Assembly (NCBI GenBank): GCA_019914945.1
Contig: CM034103.1
Span: 7,626,001-7,690,000, forward strand
Length of the DNA stretch: 64,000 nucleotides
Direction of reading: 5' to 3'
Source of the DNA: Typha latifolia
Lineage: Eukaryota; Streptophyta; Magnoliopsida; Poales; Typhaceae
Shown here: positions 23,260 to 35,200 of the stretch, piece after piece
Layout: every line of letters begins with the position of its first letter
Numbering within the stretch: the first letter of the stretch is position 1
Position numbers and translations under genes: made by a program
The notes under the pieces: generated by a model
Databases searched by the model: none
Told to the model about the DNA's origin: nothing
What the model saw: only the letters and a program-made list of their open reading frames with translations

Positions 23260-23851
23260 TTGGCCGAAACCTCGAAATATTCATGATGTGCGTAGCTTTC
23301 ATGGCCTTGCTACTTTTTATCGCCACTTCATTCGAGGGTTTAGTACTATCATGTCACCGATCACTGCTTGCTTGAAGAAAGGAGATTTTCATTGGAGTAA
23401 GACAACAGATAAAGCTTTTGAAGAGATTAAGAAGAAAATGACCATAGCGCCTGTAATGCGTCTTCCTGACTTTTCTAAACCTTTCGAGGTGGAATGTGAT
23501 GCCTCAGGCATCGGGATCGGCGGTGTCCTTAGCCAGGAAGGCCATCCTGTTGCCTATTTCAGCGAAAAACTAAATGAGGCTAAGAAAAAGTACTCCACTT
23601 ACGATAAGGAATTTTATGCGGTTATTCAAGCTTTACACTATTGGCGCCATTATTTACTTCCGCATGAATTTGTGCTTTATTCCGACCACGAAGCTCTTCG
23701 ATTCCTAAATTCTCAGAAGAAACTAAATTCGAGACATGCTCGTTGGATCGAGTTCTTACGGGAGTATACTTTTGTACTCAAACATAGAGCGGGGTTGAGA
23801 ATAAGGCGGGCGATGTGCTTAGCCAAGGGTTTACCTTACGTCTACCATTAG
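23201..23851 (+). pseudogene. Gypsy RT end and RNase H
   Basis: Continues RT after the frameshift ([29 protein letters not shown]) and holds RNase H: FEVECDASGIGIGGVLSQEG, AYFSEKLNEAKKKYSTYDKE and LYSDHEALRFLN. The end is scrambled by another frame change near 23795. Confidence 0.9.
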
Positions 23852-23878
23852 CATCAAAGTCACTTTGGGTTTGACAAA

Positions 23879-25472
23879 ATGAAGGAAGATTATACAACTT
23901 GTCCGGACTTTGGCGAAATCGTTCTCACTTTGCTGACTGATCCGAACTTAGCTTTGGACAGTTATTCCCTCCAAGACGGTTACCTGTTTAAGGCTAACAA
24001 ACTTTGTGTTCTCCGTACGTCCGTGCGTGACTTCCTTGTTTGGGAGATCCATGCCGGCGGCCTATCGGGTCATTTTGGACGTGATAAGACTATTGAGGAA
24101 GTGGAGCGCCAATTCTACTGGCCAAGTTTCAAACGTGACGTCGCAAAATTAGTTGGTCAATGTAGGACTTGTCAGTTAGCAAAGCACAGAAAACAAAACA
24201 CTTGGACTTTACACTCCGTTACTGTGCTCGATCACCCGTGGCGGGGACGTTAGTATGGATTTTGTCCTGGGCTTGCCTCGCACATTTATAAAACATGATT
24301 CAATCCTCGTGGTTATGGATCGCTTCTCTAAGATGGCCCATTTTATTCCTTGTACTAAAACCTCTGATGCGTCACAAGTTGCCAAATTGTACTTTGCCCA
24401 TATTGTCAAGTTATATGGTCTTCCACAAACTATTGTTTCCGACCGGGATGTTCGCTTTATGAGCTATTTTTGGAAAACCTTATGGCACATGGTTGGCACA
24501 AAATTAAAATTTTCTACTGCCTATCATCCTCAAACCGATGGTCAAACCGAGGTTGTTAATCGTAGTCTTAGAAATCTTTTGCGCTGTCTCGTGGGTAATC
24601 ATAACAAAAACTGGGATGCTATTCTTCCTATAGCCCAATTTGCATATAATAACTCTATTAATAGGTCTATTGGCATGAGCCCATTTGAAGTTGTTCATGG
24701 TTTTAAAGCACGCAAACCTCTAGATCTGTTGCCTATGTCATCTCATTCTAGAGTCTCTGAGTCTGCCGAAACATTTGCACATCATGTTCATTCTTTACAT
24801 CAAGAGATCACTAAGCGAATTGAGGCGAGTAATCACCAGTATAAATTACATGCCGACTTGCACAAACGTGCCAAGGAGTTCGATGTTGGAGATCATGTTA
24901 TGATTCGTCTCAGACCCGAACGATTCCCTTCGGGAGCTGTTCGGAAGTTGCATGCTCGTAGTGCAGGACTTTTCCAAGTTCTAAAACGTGTTGGTGCTAA
25001 TGCTTATGTCATTGATATTCCCCCTGATTATGGCATTAGTTGTACTTTTAATATTGAGGATCTAGCAGCCTACCATCCACCTATGCACATCCCCACCGAA
25101 CCCTATGCTACATCTACTACCCTTCCGACATCCCTCTTTGTGCCACCTACCACTTCTCCTTTCCCATCCACATCACAAGAAAAGATAGACGCTATTTTAG
25201 ATGATCAAATAACATCTACTGCAGAAGGAGGGGTTCACCGTTTTCTCATTCGATGGCACGGGCGACCAGAGTTTGATTGTACGTGGATCACTCGCGAGGA
25301 GTTACAGCAGCTTGACCCTGACATTTTGGAGTACTATCAGAGCCACTCGACTGGGTCGAGTTTCTTCCACCCCGGGAGAGTTGGTGGGGACACCACTTTT
25401 TGTCACGTTTATTCTCGTAAGCACAAAAGGGCTGCACCCATGGCCCTTTGGCTTAACGAGGGTTGTGACTAG
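23879..25472 (+). pseudogene. Gypsy integrase with chromodomain
   Basis: Two frames, 23879-24253 and 24255-25472, joined by a frameshift near 24210-24250. The first has the HHCC zinc finger (EIHAGGLSGHFGRDKT, CRTCQLAKHRKQ). The second has the catalytic core (MDFVLGLP, IVSDRDVRFMSYFW, YHPQTDGQTEVVNR), supplying the D, D and E ligands. It then has the C-terminal domain (IRLRPERFPSGAVRKLHARS) and a chromodomain-like end (RFLIRWHGRPEFDCTWI) that may direct insertion to particular chromatin. The frame reads through into the 3' LTR. Confidence 0.9.
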
Positions 25473-25745
25473 TCATCTTCTAGGGCTATTTTTTTCATCT
25501 TGTCTTTTAGTCACCTTCTAGGGCTATTTTCGTCTTTTATCTTTTACTTTATTTGACCTATATAAAGGCTTGTAATCATCTTTTATGGGTTAATGAATAT
25601 TTTAAGAGCTTTTGCCTATTGAGTGTTTGTTGGTGGATTCCAACGTCGGTGGATTCCGACACCCCGATTGGTGGATTCCTCGGGTTTGATTATTTCTCCC
25701 TACTTTTTCTTCTCAACTCTACAATCAAGACGTTATTCTGCATCA
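25382..25745 (+). repeat. Gypsy chromovirus 3' LTR
   Basis: 364 bp, nearly identical to 19908-20270. It ends GCATCA and is followed by the duplicated TGGAT. Confidence 0.93.
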
Positions 25746-25750
25746 TGGAT

Positions 25751-26546
25751 GATAGCATTTATACCCCTTTTGAGTTGGGGAATACCCTAGGAAGACACAC
25801 TTGGTAGCTCTAGGATCTAGTTTGTTTCTGTTTGGACCATGAATGTGAACAAAAGCAGTACACCCAAACATTTTAGGGATGAGACCATTTGAGTTTTGAA
25901 GTGAGGATAAAAATTGTTCAGAATTTCGACTGGACTTTTATTTCCTAACACTTGTGAAGGAATTCTATTGATCATGTGTGGCATTAAGAACAGCTTTCCC
26001 TTAATAAGATTTTGGGACATTTCCTTGAAACAATAGAGCATGAGTTGCATTTAAGAGATGCCTATTTTTTCTCTCAGCAACCCCATTTTGCTGAGATGTA
26101 TTGGTACAAGAGGAATCATGAATTATACCCTGTGACTGGAAGAAAGGAGATAACACTTGATTAAAGTAATCCCTAGCATTATCAGTTCTCAAGCCTTTGA
26201 TTTTAACCCCAAAACGAGTTTGGATCATGGAGTGAAAATTAGGAATAACAGTACTGATATCAGATTTGTGTTTAAGAAGGAAAAGCCAAGTTACTCGAGT
26301 ACAATCATCAATCAAAGTTACAAACCAACGAGCACCAGAAATGTTAGACACGGGAGAAAGACCCCATATATTAGAGTGAATTATGTGAAAGGGATGAGAA
26401 CTTCTTTTATTACTGATAGGATAAGGTACACGAGTGTGTTTAGCCAATTGACAAATATCACTTTGAAATTCAGTACCATCTAACCCTTGAAACAACTGAG
26501 AAAACATGACTTCTAAAACTCTAAAGGATAAATGTCCCCGATGCAA
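25751..26546 (-). pseudogene. Copia integrase
   Basis: Minus-strand frames 26001-26546 and 25817-26050. They contain the integrase zinc-finger tail (CQLAKHTRVPYP), the catalytic core (FHIIHSNIWGLSPV, FVTLIDDCTRVTWLFLLK, GLRTDNARDYFNQ, TSQQNGVAERKNRHLL), and then MPHMINRIPSQVLGNKSPVE after a frameshift. It joins viral DNA to target DNA. The core acidic residues survive but the frame is broken, and the 3' part was split from RT by the gypsy insertion. Confidence 0.88.
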
Positions 26547-27821
26547 ATGATGGAGCCAAATGGCATCCTTATTTGAAGAACTAAGAAAAGAACTGGCAGA
26601 TTACTTTTTAGTTTTCTGAATTGGCTCAAAGTAGTATAGGTCAGCCCTTTCCTTAGCAAGTCCAATCATCCTCCCCGAGTCTTGTTCCTGAAACACACAA
26701 ACAGAGGAAGAAAATTTGGCATAACATTTCAGATCACGTGTTAGCATTTTTAATGGAAATGAGGCTAGCTGAAAGTTTGGGCACATGCAAGACATTCTTA
26801 AAGATCATAGTAGGAGAGAGAGATATATATCTCCTGTTCCTGCAACAATTACCATGGATCCATTGGCTACAATAATCATTCTGCTACTGCGACATGGAGT
26901 ATAAGTGTGAAAAAACTAAGATACTGGGGTCATGTGGTCTGTGGCTCCTGAATCCATTATCCAAAAATTTATAGGAACAATTTTAGAAGCATTCATGCAC
27001 AGAGAGAGGGTGATCACCTGTTAGAGCTGATTGCAGGATCCTGAAGGTTTCTCAAGTGATCCCAATAGATTCCTTAACTTCTCCATTTCCTCCTTGCTGA
27101 ACTTCTCAATGCTAAATCATCTTCTGTCTTGAACTGCTCTGCCACATGTACCTGGGGTCTCTGTTGCATCCCACGACCTCCCCATTTCCTACTTGGTGGT
27201 TTACCATGTAGTTTCCAACATGTCTCCCGGGTGTGTCTTGGTTTCTATAATAAGAGCACACCAGATGATCCTTTTTCTCCCTCACTTGTGGCTCTCTGGC
27301 AGAAACCTTTGGTAGATCAACTCTTAGTTTCTCCAGGTGATTTGTTTTCACAATCAGGGCTGAATGTGCCACTGTTGAGCATTCAAGCATGACACTCCTG
27401 CTCTCTTCTCCTCTGATTCTAGAGATGGTCCCTTCAAGAGATAATGTGTTCTCTTTCCTAATAATTTGAACCCTAACTTGGTCAAACTCAAGGTTCAATC
27501 CTATTAAGAAGTCATAAATTTTGTCCTTCTCAATGAAGTTCCTCAATGTGGCGGCATCTTCATGACACTTCATTATCAATCACCCTATAGTGATCCAACT
27601 CTTGCCACAGATTTTGTAGAATGTTTGCATATTCCATGACATTCTTATCTCCTTACTTAGTGGCTTCAGTTTTGACTTTGATCTCATACACTTGAGCATC
27701 ATCATGAGCCTTTGAATATGTATTGTGGATGAATGTCCAGATCTCCTTTGCTGTGTTTAACATGTAATATCACTGATATTGGGCTCCATTGAGTCCCACA
27801 GCCATGACATGATCATGGACT
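26547..27821 (-). pseudogene. Copia gag C-terminal part and pre-integrase region
   Basis: 26601-26795 gives PNFQLASFPL, TRDLKCYAKFSSSVCVFQEQ and GRMIGLAKERADLYYFE, the protease/pre-integrase segment. 27112-27579 gives LRNFIEKDKIYDFLIGLNLE and FDQVRVQIIRKENTLSLEG, the gag core, and a decayed zinc knuckle. Further right to 27821 the frame reads through stops (AVGLNGAQYQ) to the gypsy fragment. Confidence 0.8.
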
Positions 27822-29057
27822 TGATGCAAAACATGGTGGAGAAAAAGAGATGGAGTAAAAAACAAAGGGAAGAAAGGAATGTGGTTTCACACCTCCACCC
27901 TAAAAATGATTTCACACCAATTTTCTCAAAGGAGTAAAATCAAATAATCTTCATTAATCTCAAACGAAAATATAACGTGTCTATATATAGACCTATAATA
28001 GAATTAAGCAAAAGACACCCTAAATATAAAATAAATAAAAGACACCATAAACAAATAAAAAACAAAAAATTGATCACAACCAAATCCCTATAGGGGAGAT
28101 CATTAACTGTCGGCGTCTCTTACGTTGGTACACACGCCATCGAGTTCTATCAGTGATGTCCGCATCATTCTCCCCAGGTGGAAGAGAACTCGACCCTGTT
28201 GAATGTGCTGCTCTGTTGCTCTTATACTGCTTTAAAATATCAGGGTGATGTCTCTCTAAATCATTGCGATCAAGCCACGTGTCATCATATGTAGGTCATT
28301 CTTTCCAACATACTAGATACTATTAGGTTCCACCTTTTCTAATTGAAATAATCTCATCGTCTAAAATTTTATCAAATTCGTCTATTGTGTTAGGTGAAAT
28401 GTTGGAAAGTGGAGGTAAAGAGGGTCTTTCATAAATAGGCTCATTGGTAGGCTCACTAGTTAGTGGGTTATCTGGGGTAAAATTTGGACCTTTATAAGCT
28501 ACTAGATCCTCAATATTAAAAATAGAACTGATGTCGAAATTATTTGGTAGATTTAAAACATAAGCATTATTATTGTTTTTCTTGAGAATTTTAAAAGGTT
28601 CAGCACTTCGTGCATGCAACTGTTTAACATTTCCAAGAGAGAACTGTTCCGGACGTAACCGAACCATCACATAGTCTCCAATATTAAATTCTTTGAATCT
28701 CCATAGATCAGCTCGAATTTTATAATTGACATTATTTTGAGCAATTCTAGTACTGAATTTTTATGTAAGTCATGAATATGTGATGCGAATGCAGTTGGTT
28801 ATTGATCGATTTTATATTTTTTATTTATTGAGGGTGTCTTTTATTTATTTTCTATTTATGGTGTCTTCTGTTTATTTTCATTGTAGGTCTATATATAGAC
28901 CCACTGTATATTCTTTTGAGGTTAATGAAGAGTATTTGACTTTACTCCTTTGAAAAAATTGGTGTGAGATCATTTTTAGGATGGAGGTGTGAAACCCCAT
29001 TTCTTTCCTCCCTTTATTTTTTCTTCCATATCTTTTTCTCCACCATGTTTTGCACCA
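27822..29057 (-). mobile_element. Gypsy fragment with LTRs in inverted orientation, inserted in copia gag
   Basis: A complete LTR in minus orientation, 27822-28167 (TG...CA), follows a minus-strand integrase C-terminus and chromodomain (28170-28740: VRLRPEQFSLGNVKQLHARS, STGSSSLPPGEN). A second, shorter LTR of the same family, 28781-29057, lies on the other side in plus orientation. Its reverse complement matches 27822-28085 (GGTGTGAGATCATTTTTAGG, GTCTATATATAGACC). LTRs are normally direct repeats. Relative of the chromovirus at 19908. No matching target duplication. Confidence 0.75.
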
Positions 29058-29295
29058 AATCTTCTTCATCCCAAGCCACAAAGGCTTGATCTGTTGTGTT
29101 TGGCCCTTTTCCAAGCAATTGATTATGTTTTCCTTTGCCTTTGAGATAGGTACGAACCATCTGGGACCATTTGAGGTAGTTTTTTTTTCCATTGAGCCTA
29201 TTAGAGGCTCGAACGTTTTGCAGGTCTCCAATCTTCTGAATAACATTATATTCTTCATAAGATTTGTTGGAAATAGAAGAGTTTGTTGTAGACAT
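29058..29295 (-). pseudogene. Copia gag N-terminus
   Basis: Minus-strand frame from ATG at 29295: RLNGKKNYLKWSQMVRTYLK, GKGKHNQLLGKGP and AFVAWDEEDLVQNM, the standard start of copia gag. The gypsy fragment interrupts it at 29057, and it resumes to the left of 27822. Confidence 0.85.
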
Positions 29296-29438
29296 GATGA
29301 AGGCAATGAAGGCTGTCTAAGTGCGCGCAATGAAGGCTAGATAATTAGGTTTAGCAGCAATGAAAGCTGCTTTTAGAAAGATGGGCAGCGATGAAGGCTT
29401 AAACAGAGAGAATATAGTCTTCGGAAAGAAACCCTACA

Positions 29439-29450
29439 GCTCTGAAACCA
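29439..29450 (-). other. Copia primer binding site
   Basis: Plus-strand GCTCTGAAACCA is the reverse complement of TGGTTTCAGAGC, one change from the initiator-tRNA-Met PBS, and abuts the 5' LTR. Confidence 0.8.
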
Positions 29451-29658
29451 TGTTAAGAAAGAAAGTGAAAGGAATAATTTTCTATATCTTTCTGTGAGGG
29501 CTACAACCTGAATATATACTAGTTTAACATGAGATATCTATGGAAACTAAATCATTCCTATAAACTTCTTGCTATTTAATCTAATCCCTTGATTTAAGGG
29601 ATTCTAATCCTACCAATTTACAACCAATGACAGCTAATTATAACTAATTACTTCAACA
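29451..29658 (-). repeat. Copia 5' LTR
   Basis: 208 bp, TGTTAAGAAAG...CTTCAACA, next to the duplicated CAAAT. Confidence 0.9.
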
Positions 29659-29663
29659 CAAAT

Positions 29664-32207
29664 ATTGACATTTTCATTTGTTTAATTCTTGATCTTGATC
29701 TTTTATTGAGTTTTGGTTATTAATTAAATTAACAACACATCCTTTTTGCATCAAAAGCATCGTATGATGTCAATACCTTGAATTGGTTCCTTTTCCTCGA
29801 GTTATAAGCTTGATCACAAGTGTTTCTTTCATGGATGGCCGTGCTGGCGGCGTACTAGCACGTGGCACAAGGGGTGCCGCATGGCACCCCTCCTAATAGT
29901 GTCGCCGCTCACCATCGACCTCGTTGTCGAGTTACCCATTGCCTCATCCAAATCCGGATCCGCAATTTAAGTTTTAACCCTCCCTCTCTCTCTCTCTCTC
30001 TCTCGATCTTTCGATCTCTCGATCTCTTCTCTCTCGGGCTAGGGCATCCAACGAAGCGATGGCGATGGCGAGCGGCGGGTGGCGATCGGCGAGCGATGGC
30101 GACGGCAACTGCAAAGGCGAAGGTGAGTATTTCTTACCTTTTTCTCTCCTCTTACGGCACGGTCGGCAAGTGCCGCGGCATGTGTCGTGCCGTAAGAGTG
30201 GTCGGCACGGTCCATGCTTGTGGCATGGCCATCATTGGTTTCTTTTTTGTTTATCTTCTCACACCTAGTTTTAGGATCTATTCTAGTTATTTTCTTAAAC
30301 ACTAGTGTGGAATTTTCACTGAAGTACGAGCTTTACTAAGTAAATTTATTTACATTGATTATGTCAATTTGGTTATAGAGACCATTTCTTACTACATTAG
30401 TAAAAGGTCCAAACTGCATTCTATAACCTCCCTATCCAAAGTTCCAAATATAGGTTTTTCTTTTTTTTCAACTAGCCTCTTGAATTTCTTATTTGGCATT
30501 TATTGTAGTTTCAATAGATTATAGTACTTCCATTAGCTGGAGGTCATCAAGTCTTACAAAATTTCTAGAAGAGTAAAGGACCAGTGGCATTGCAAGAACC
30601 ACCAAAACATATCACACCCCAATTTTGGGATTTTGATGACTGTGAATTCCGAGGATATAACCTAAAAACATCATGCAGCCCTTTCTAAATATCAAATCCT
30701 ATGTGGACTATGATGCAACGGATGTGTACTTTGTCTTTAGAATCATCAGTAATTTGCCTATTTCATTCCTGTAAAATAATGGTATTTAAAGAGCTAGACA
30801 CCTGGCAAGACAGCAAATCTCACCCTACTACAAGCATGTCTAATGATAGAATCTACAAGTGATGTGTGGTGTGACGAGGAATAGATTCATAATCATATGT
30901 ATAAGCAGTTTCGTAAAATACGTAGTTTCCTTTTCTCTTGCTGCGATTCTAAAGTCTGATGCATGCAGAATAGAAATAAGTCATGCATACATCTCAAAAT
31001 AGAATAAATCAATATAATTAAAGGGTTGATGCTCATATTTCTCTAATAGGCCTCTTGCATTCTTGTAAAATATTAATAGTCTAGGCACTGAACTAGTCTC
31101 ACTACAGTACAAGAGCACAAGTACTTCTAACGACAGAATAATCTACAGGTGATACATGGTGTAACAAGGCTCAGATTCATAATTATATGTATAAGCAGTC
31201 TCATAAATGATGATAGTTTTCTTTATCTCTTGTCATGATTCCAAATCTAATTCATGCAAAATAGAAAGATCAGTCATGCACACATCTCAAAATAGAATAA
31301 ATTGAAATCTCTGGAGAGATAGGAACCTAGTTCTACTGGATCAAGTAAAATATGGAAAGTCAAAACTGAAGGAAAGATATTATAAAATCTAAATTCCATC
31401 TAATCTTGATATTTCTACTTTCTCATTGATATGAGTGAACTTTTAGTAATTAAATCATGATATTTTTAACAATGATGAGAATAGTGATTGAAAGTTCTCG
31501 TTATGAGATGACTGTACAAAGGAAGCTGATGGTAGAAGTTGATTGATTTTGTTTCTGATTTCTCTTTATATAGTAGTTCATTTTCTCTCCTAGCGGTCAT
31601 AAGAGAAGAACGGATTCTTACAGGATTTAAGTACTTTCAATATTTTAGGAAGCAGTTTGGTGGGGTAGATTTCTCTCAAAACCTCCCGAGACATGTAAGA
31701 GTAAAATATTTAATGCCATGAGAGTGGACATCTCGGAGGAACAAAGGTTGGGGTGGTCACAGAAATGGCAGAGGCTTTTGGGAGAGGCAAAGGATTTGTT
31801 CTAATTGGCAGGGTTAGGCTAGAAAGTTATCTGGGCGGCAATTTGCCAGACCAATAGATACTGTGTTAGTTGGAGTAATTTTATTGTCCAATTACAGATT
31901 TGCCTTTAATCTTGTTTCACAGATACTTTTCTCCGTTTACTCTATTATTCACTCAACCTATTAGAGAAAGAAATGATATAGCATCTTATTTTTTTTTTCC
32001 TTCAATATTATAGTGTTCTAGCATAGTAGCATATTTTTCTCGCTTTCGTCTTTAGATTTTGGATCTACTTCTTTATTCTAATTTTTGAGTTTATTATCTG
32101 ATACAATGTTTGATCTGATGTATTTTGGCAGAAGCTATTTATGAGAAAACTTGGTACCCACGTTAAGCCATCCAGGTGCTGATATTTATTATATAATATT
32201 GTTGCAG
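29664..32207 (+). other. Region upstream of the first visible kinase exon, no supported exon
   Basis: Holds a GC-rich stretch at 29830-30230 with (CT)n at about 29985-30003 and an ATG at 30059 opening MAMASGGWRSASDGDGNC up to a donor (AAG|GTGAGT, 30123). It looks like a leader plus first exon, but it leaves phase 1 while the next kinase exon needs phase 0, and a direct join hits a stop. It does not resemble an LCB-kinase N-terminus. The rest is intron-like and AT-rich. Confidence 0.4.
30755..31305 (+). repeat. 290-bp tandem duplication
   Basis: Copies at about 30755-31015 and 31048-31305 share ordered phrases: CTACARGTGATRYRTGGTG, ATATGTATAAGCAGT and CATCTCAAAATAGAATAAAT. They are diverged, so old. 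The copies lie in the presumed 5' intron of the kinase gene. Confidence 0.75.
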
Positions 32208-35200
32208 GTGTCCTATGGTGCTGGTTCTAGACATTCTACTTTCGATTCATGTCTTTCAGGAAGAAGGTTTCGTGGTGTTGCTCGCATTTTGAAGTCACAA
32301 GGAAGAAAAGATTTCTGTGTTTTGACTTCTACCTCAGGCAAAGCCAACAAGTGGGCTAGTGTCTCAAGAGACAGGAAGGGTTTTGCAGGTTCTTTCCGTT
32401 CTCTAGTTAGGTCTACTAACAGGCACGTTTCCAACTTCTTTCCAAATGATCTGCATGATCAATCACATAGCAAATTTGGGAATCCTAAAGAACTGCTTGT
32501 GATTATTAATCCTCATTCTGGACATGGTTGTTCATCTGAAGTTTTCCACCGACAAGTGGAACCAATGTTTAAGGTGAATTAACATATCTCTGAACAAAGT
32601 TCTGCAAGCATTTCTTATTTAGGATAGAAGCACAAAACTTTGATCAGTGGTCTTCACTCCTTGTGGTGCTTTGTTCCTACTTATCATGTGATGCTTCTTT
32701 CCAATTGCGGAAGTTCTTGTATTTGTTTTTAGGGGTTCATTAGCATTTCTCTTCTTAAAAAAATCAGTTAATCATGCTTATTAATATTAGCAAGGATTCT
32801 CTTGTCATTGGCACTGTGCATGACGGCCGCCGACACCAGCCCTATGTGGACCGACACAGACCATCTATGATGTTAGATTTACCCCTTTTTTATTTGGATT
32901 TCCTTTCACTATTTTGGAGTGATAAATACTCTTATGTGATTTTAAAGATGTTTGGAGAAATGAAGATAATGATGGCATTACACACGTGGGCACATGCACA
33001 AATGCATGTGTTTATGTAATGCCATAATTATTTTTAGTGCTCCATACATCTCACAAAAGAGAGTGTTTATCACTCCAAAATTGTGAAAGAAAATCCAAAT
33101 AAAATAGGGTGTCCTCAGTGCTCCACAATACTAAATTTCTTTTATAGAACTTAATACATTCCTTTTGCCACTTTTATATGCTTCCTTGTACCAATAGGAA
33201 CAATCTCTGATCAATTTTTTAGCTCTGCCTTGCATGCATGATATTATATTCTTCAACTGCTAGTCTCATGTTACTCAAATAGCATCAAACATAAAGCAGT
33301 AGAATCCGGATAAGATGGGGATAAAATGCTACAGGTTTGGACATGTCTTGAAGAATCAACTAAAATTGTCATGCAAAAGCTAGCTGATGGTGGTGCTTAT
33401 GCTTGAAATGTCTAGAAGTTGTTTCTAGTGATAGAGTTGGGCTAGAAGACTCATGAATCATGATGGGGCCATGTTTCAAATTGAACAAACCAAAGATACA
33501 ATGCACTAGTAACTGTAGCATTCTGCGAATGAGAAAAGAAGATACCTTGGTTTAGAAAAAAAAGACTAAAGATATAGTGGTCTTTACTCCATCTGGAAAG
33601 AGCATATTTGTAACACCCATTCTCTGGTCACGTGCATGCCACGAGCCCACATGTCACGTGCGACACTCACGATAACTTGGTTGGTTGCCGACAATCAAAT
33701 ACATCATATATTAATATTATAATTTATCTACGATTATCTAAACTATGAATATCATTACTCGTATCAAAGTAAAACTGTAATATTTTATTAGTAATCCTGA
33801 CAAGACCTACACAGGTTACGACATATTATCAAGAGCACACCATTATTACATGTATAATCACATATATATGCATATTAGAATCAAGGTTCTCAGTATCGGG
33901 ATCGGTATCGGCCGTTCAGAAAAACGATACGTATCGGCCGTTCGTATCGGATCAGACTACTTTTTAATTATATAAAAATCTAAATATTATTTAAAAATGC
34001 AGAAAAAATGATAAAAAAATAATAAAACAAAAATTACTCACATATGAAGTCTAAAAACTTAAAAAATGTATTAACTTACTCAAAATTTAAAACTTTGATG
34101 AATACCGAGCTGGTTCTCGTAAATTTCTATAATCTTCATCATCATAATCACCATAAGTTTGTAAATATTGATGTCTGGGACCTGATGCTCCAAAAAGTGA
34201 TTCCATCATACTAGTCATATTGTATGGATCTTGTTGTGTGACTTGCGTCTGAGGAGGATAATAACTAGCATTTGGATCTTGTGCCTGAGAATACTGAGGA
34301 TATTGAGGATAATAACTAGCATATGGATCTTGTGATGGCTCCAAATAATAAAAACTCGATGTACCATAATCATAGGAAGCAACATTCTCATGATAACGTT
34401 GCTGATATGTATATACATCCTCAGTTTCTCTGTCTTCAATCTTTATGCCTCCTTGACTTTCCATAAAATGTAGATGGAACGATCTCACCACCATATGTAT
34501 CATCAGGACTATGACTAGTACTAGTAGGTATACTATCTCTTACTGTTGAACGATTCGTATCAACCTCTGCCCTAGTCGTGGTCTCTCCCAATATCTCATC
34601 TAACCATGGGTTATCTCTGTCATCTAATAACCTGTCTTCTATTTCTCTGATCCATGGAATTAGGCGGCCTTTTTCATCAAAAACATGATTTAAATCAATC
34701 AGTTGTTCATTTTCTGCCTTTCTTCTTAAATTTCTCTCCCTCAATCTTATATTATAATGATAAAAAACTAAGTTCTCCGATCTTCCATTGTCAATCAGTT
34801 ACGTGTTTTTGTGTGGATTAAAGAGAAAGTAGTCTAATTTCTTTTACATTGTGATGAAGACACAGTTTGACTTAAAATCTTCTTTACTATTGGCGTCAAA
34901 TTTGGTGCCTCCTCTCATCCATATATAGACCACCATTCAGCTGGAGTGTTATGAGATATAACTGCAACAACTTTAGCAGGAACTAAATTGCCCAGCTCTC
35001 AATCTATATCTCTCTATCTGAATCAGAAATATATTATTAGCTTATTGCATACTGATTATATTGAAAGTTAAAACTTGAAACAAATAATAATAAAATTATT
35101 TAATTGGATCATAACTCACTTCTTTATCGCAAGGGATTTGTTTATGAATATCGGGCTCAAGCTTGCTGATTACCTTCTTAACCCCCAACAAGACTTCACT

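Larger units (their letters stand above)
19908..25745 (+). mobile_element. Full-length Ty3/gypsy chromovirus inserted in copia pol
   Basis: 5838 bp with 5' LTR 19908-20270, 3' LTR 25382-25745 and a perfect 5-bp target duplication TGGAT (19903-19907 and 25746-25750). The order is PBS, gag, protease, RT, RNase H, integrase, chromodomain, the Ty3/gypsy chromovirus order. LTRs differ at about 8 substitutions plus one indel in 364 bp by eye (about 2%), so insertion is recent relative to the host copia. The pol nevertheless has at least two stops and three frame changes. A purine run (CCGGGAGAGT) precedes the 3' LTR. The small size and short LTRs recall the Reina clade; I did not test this. Confidence 0.95.
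17780..29658 (-). mobile_element. Ty1/copia retrotransposon (minus strand), interrupted by three later insertions
   Basis: Left LTR 17780-17988, right LTR 29451-29658, both TG...CA, flanked by the identical pentamer CAAAT (17775-17779 and 29659-29663). On the minus strand the order is 5' LTR, PBS, gag, protease region, integrase, RT, RNase H, polypurine tract, 3' LTR, the copia order. About 9-10% of LTR positions differ by eye, so it is an old insertion. It was later invaded by a gypsy chromovirus (19908-25745), a gypsy fragment (27822-29057) and a hAT end (about 18600-18828). Without these it would be about 4.6 kb. Many stops; not autonomous. Confidence 0.9.

Noticed and set aside
32151..32207. 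Kinase start upstream of the splice acceptor at 32207
   Set aside because: The in-frame extension begins with TTG, not ATG, and crosses a good acceptor; the family alignment begins at VSYG just after it.
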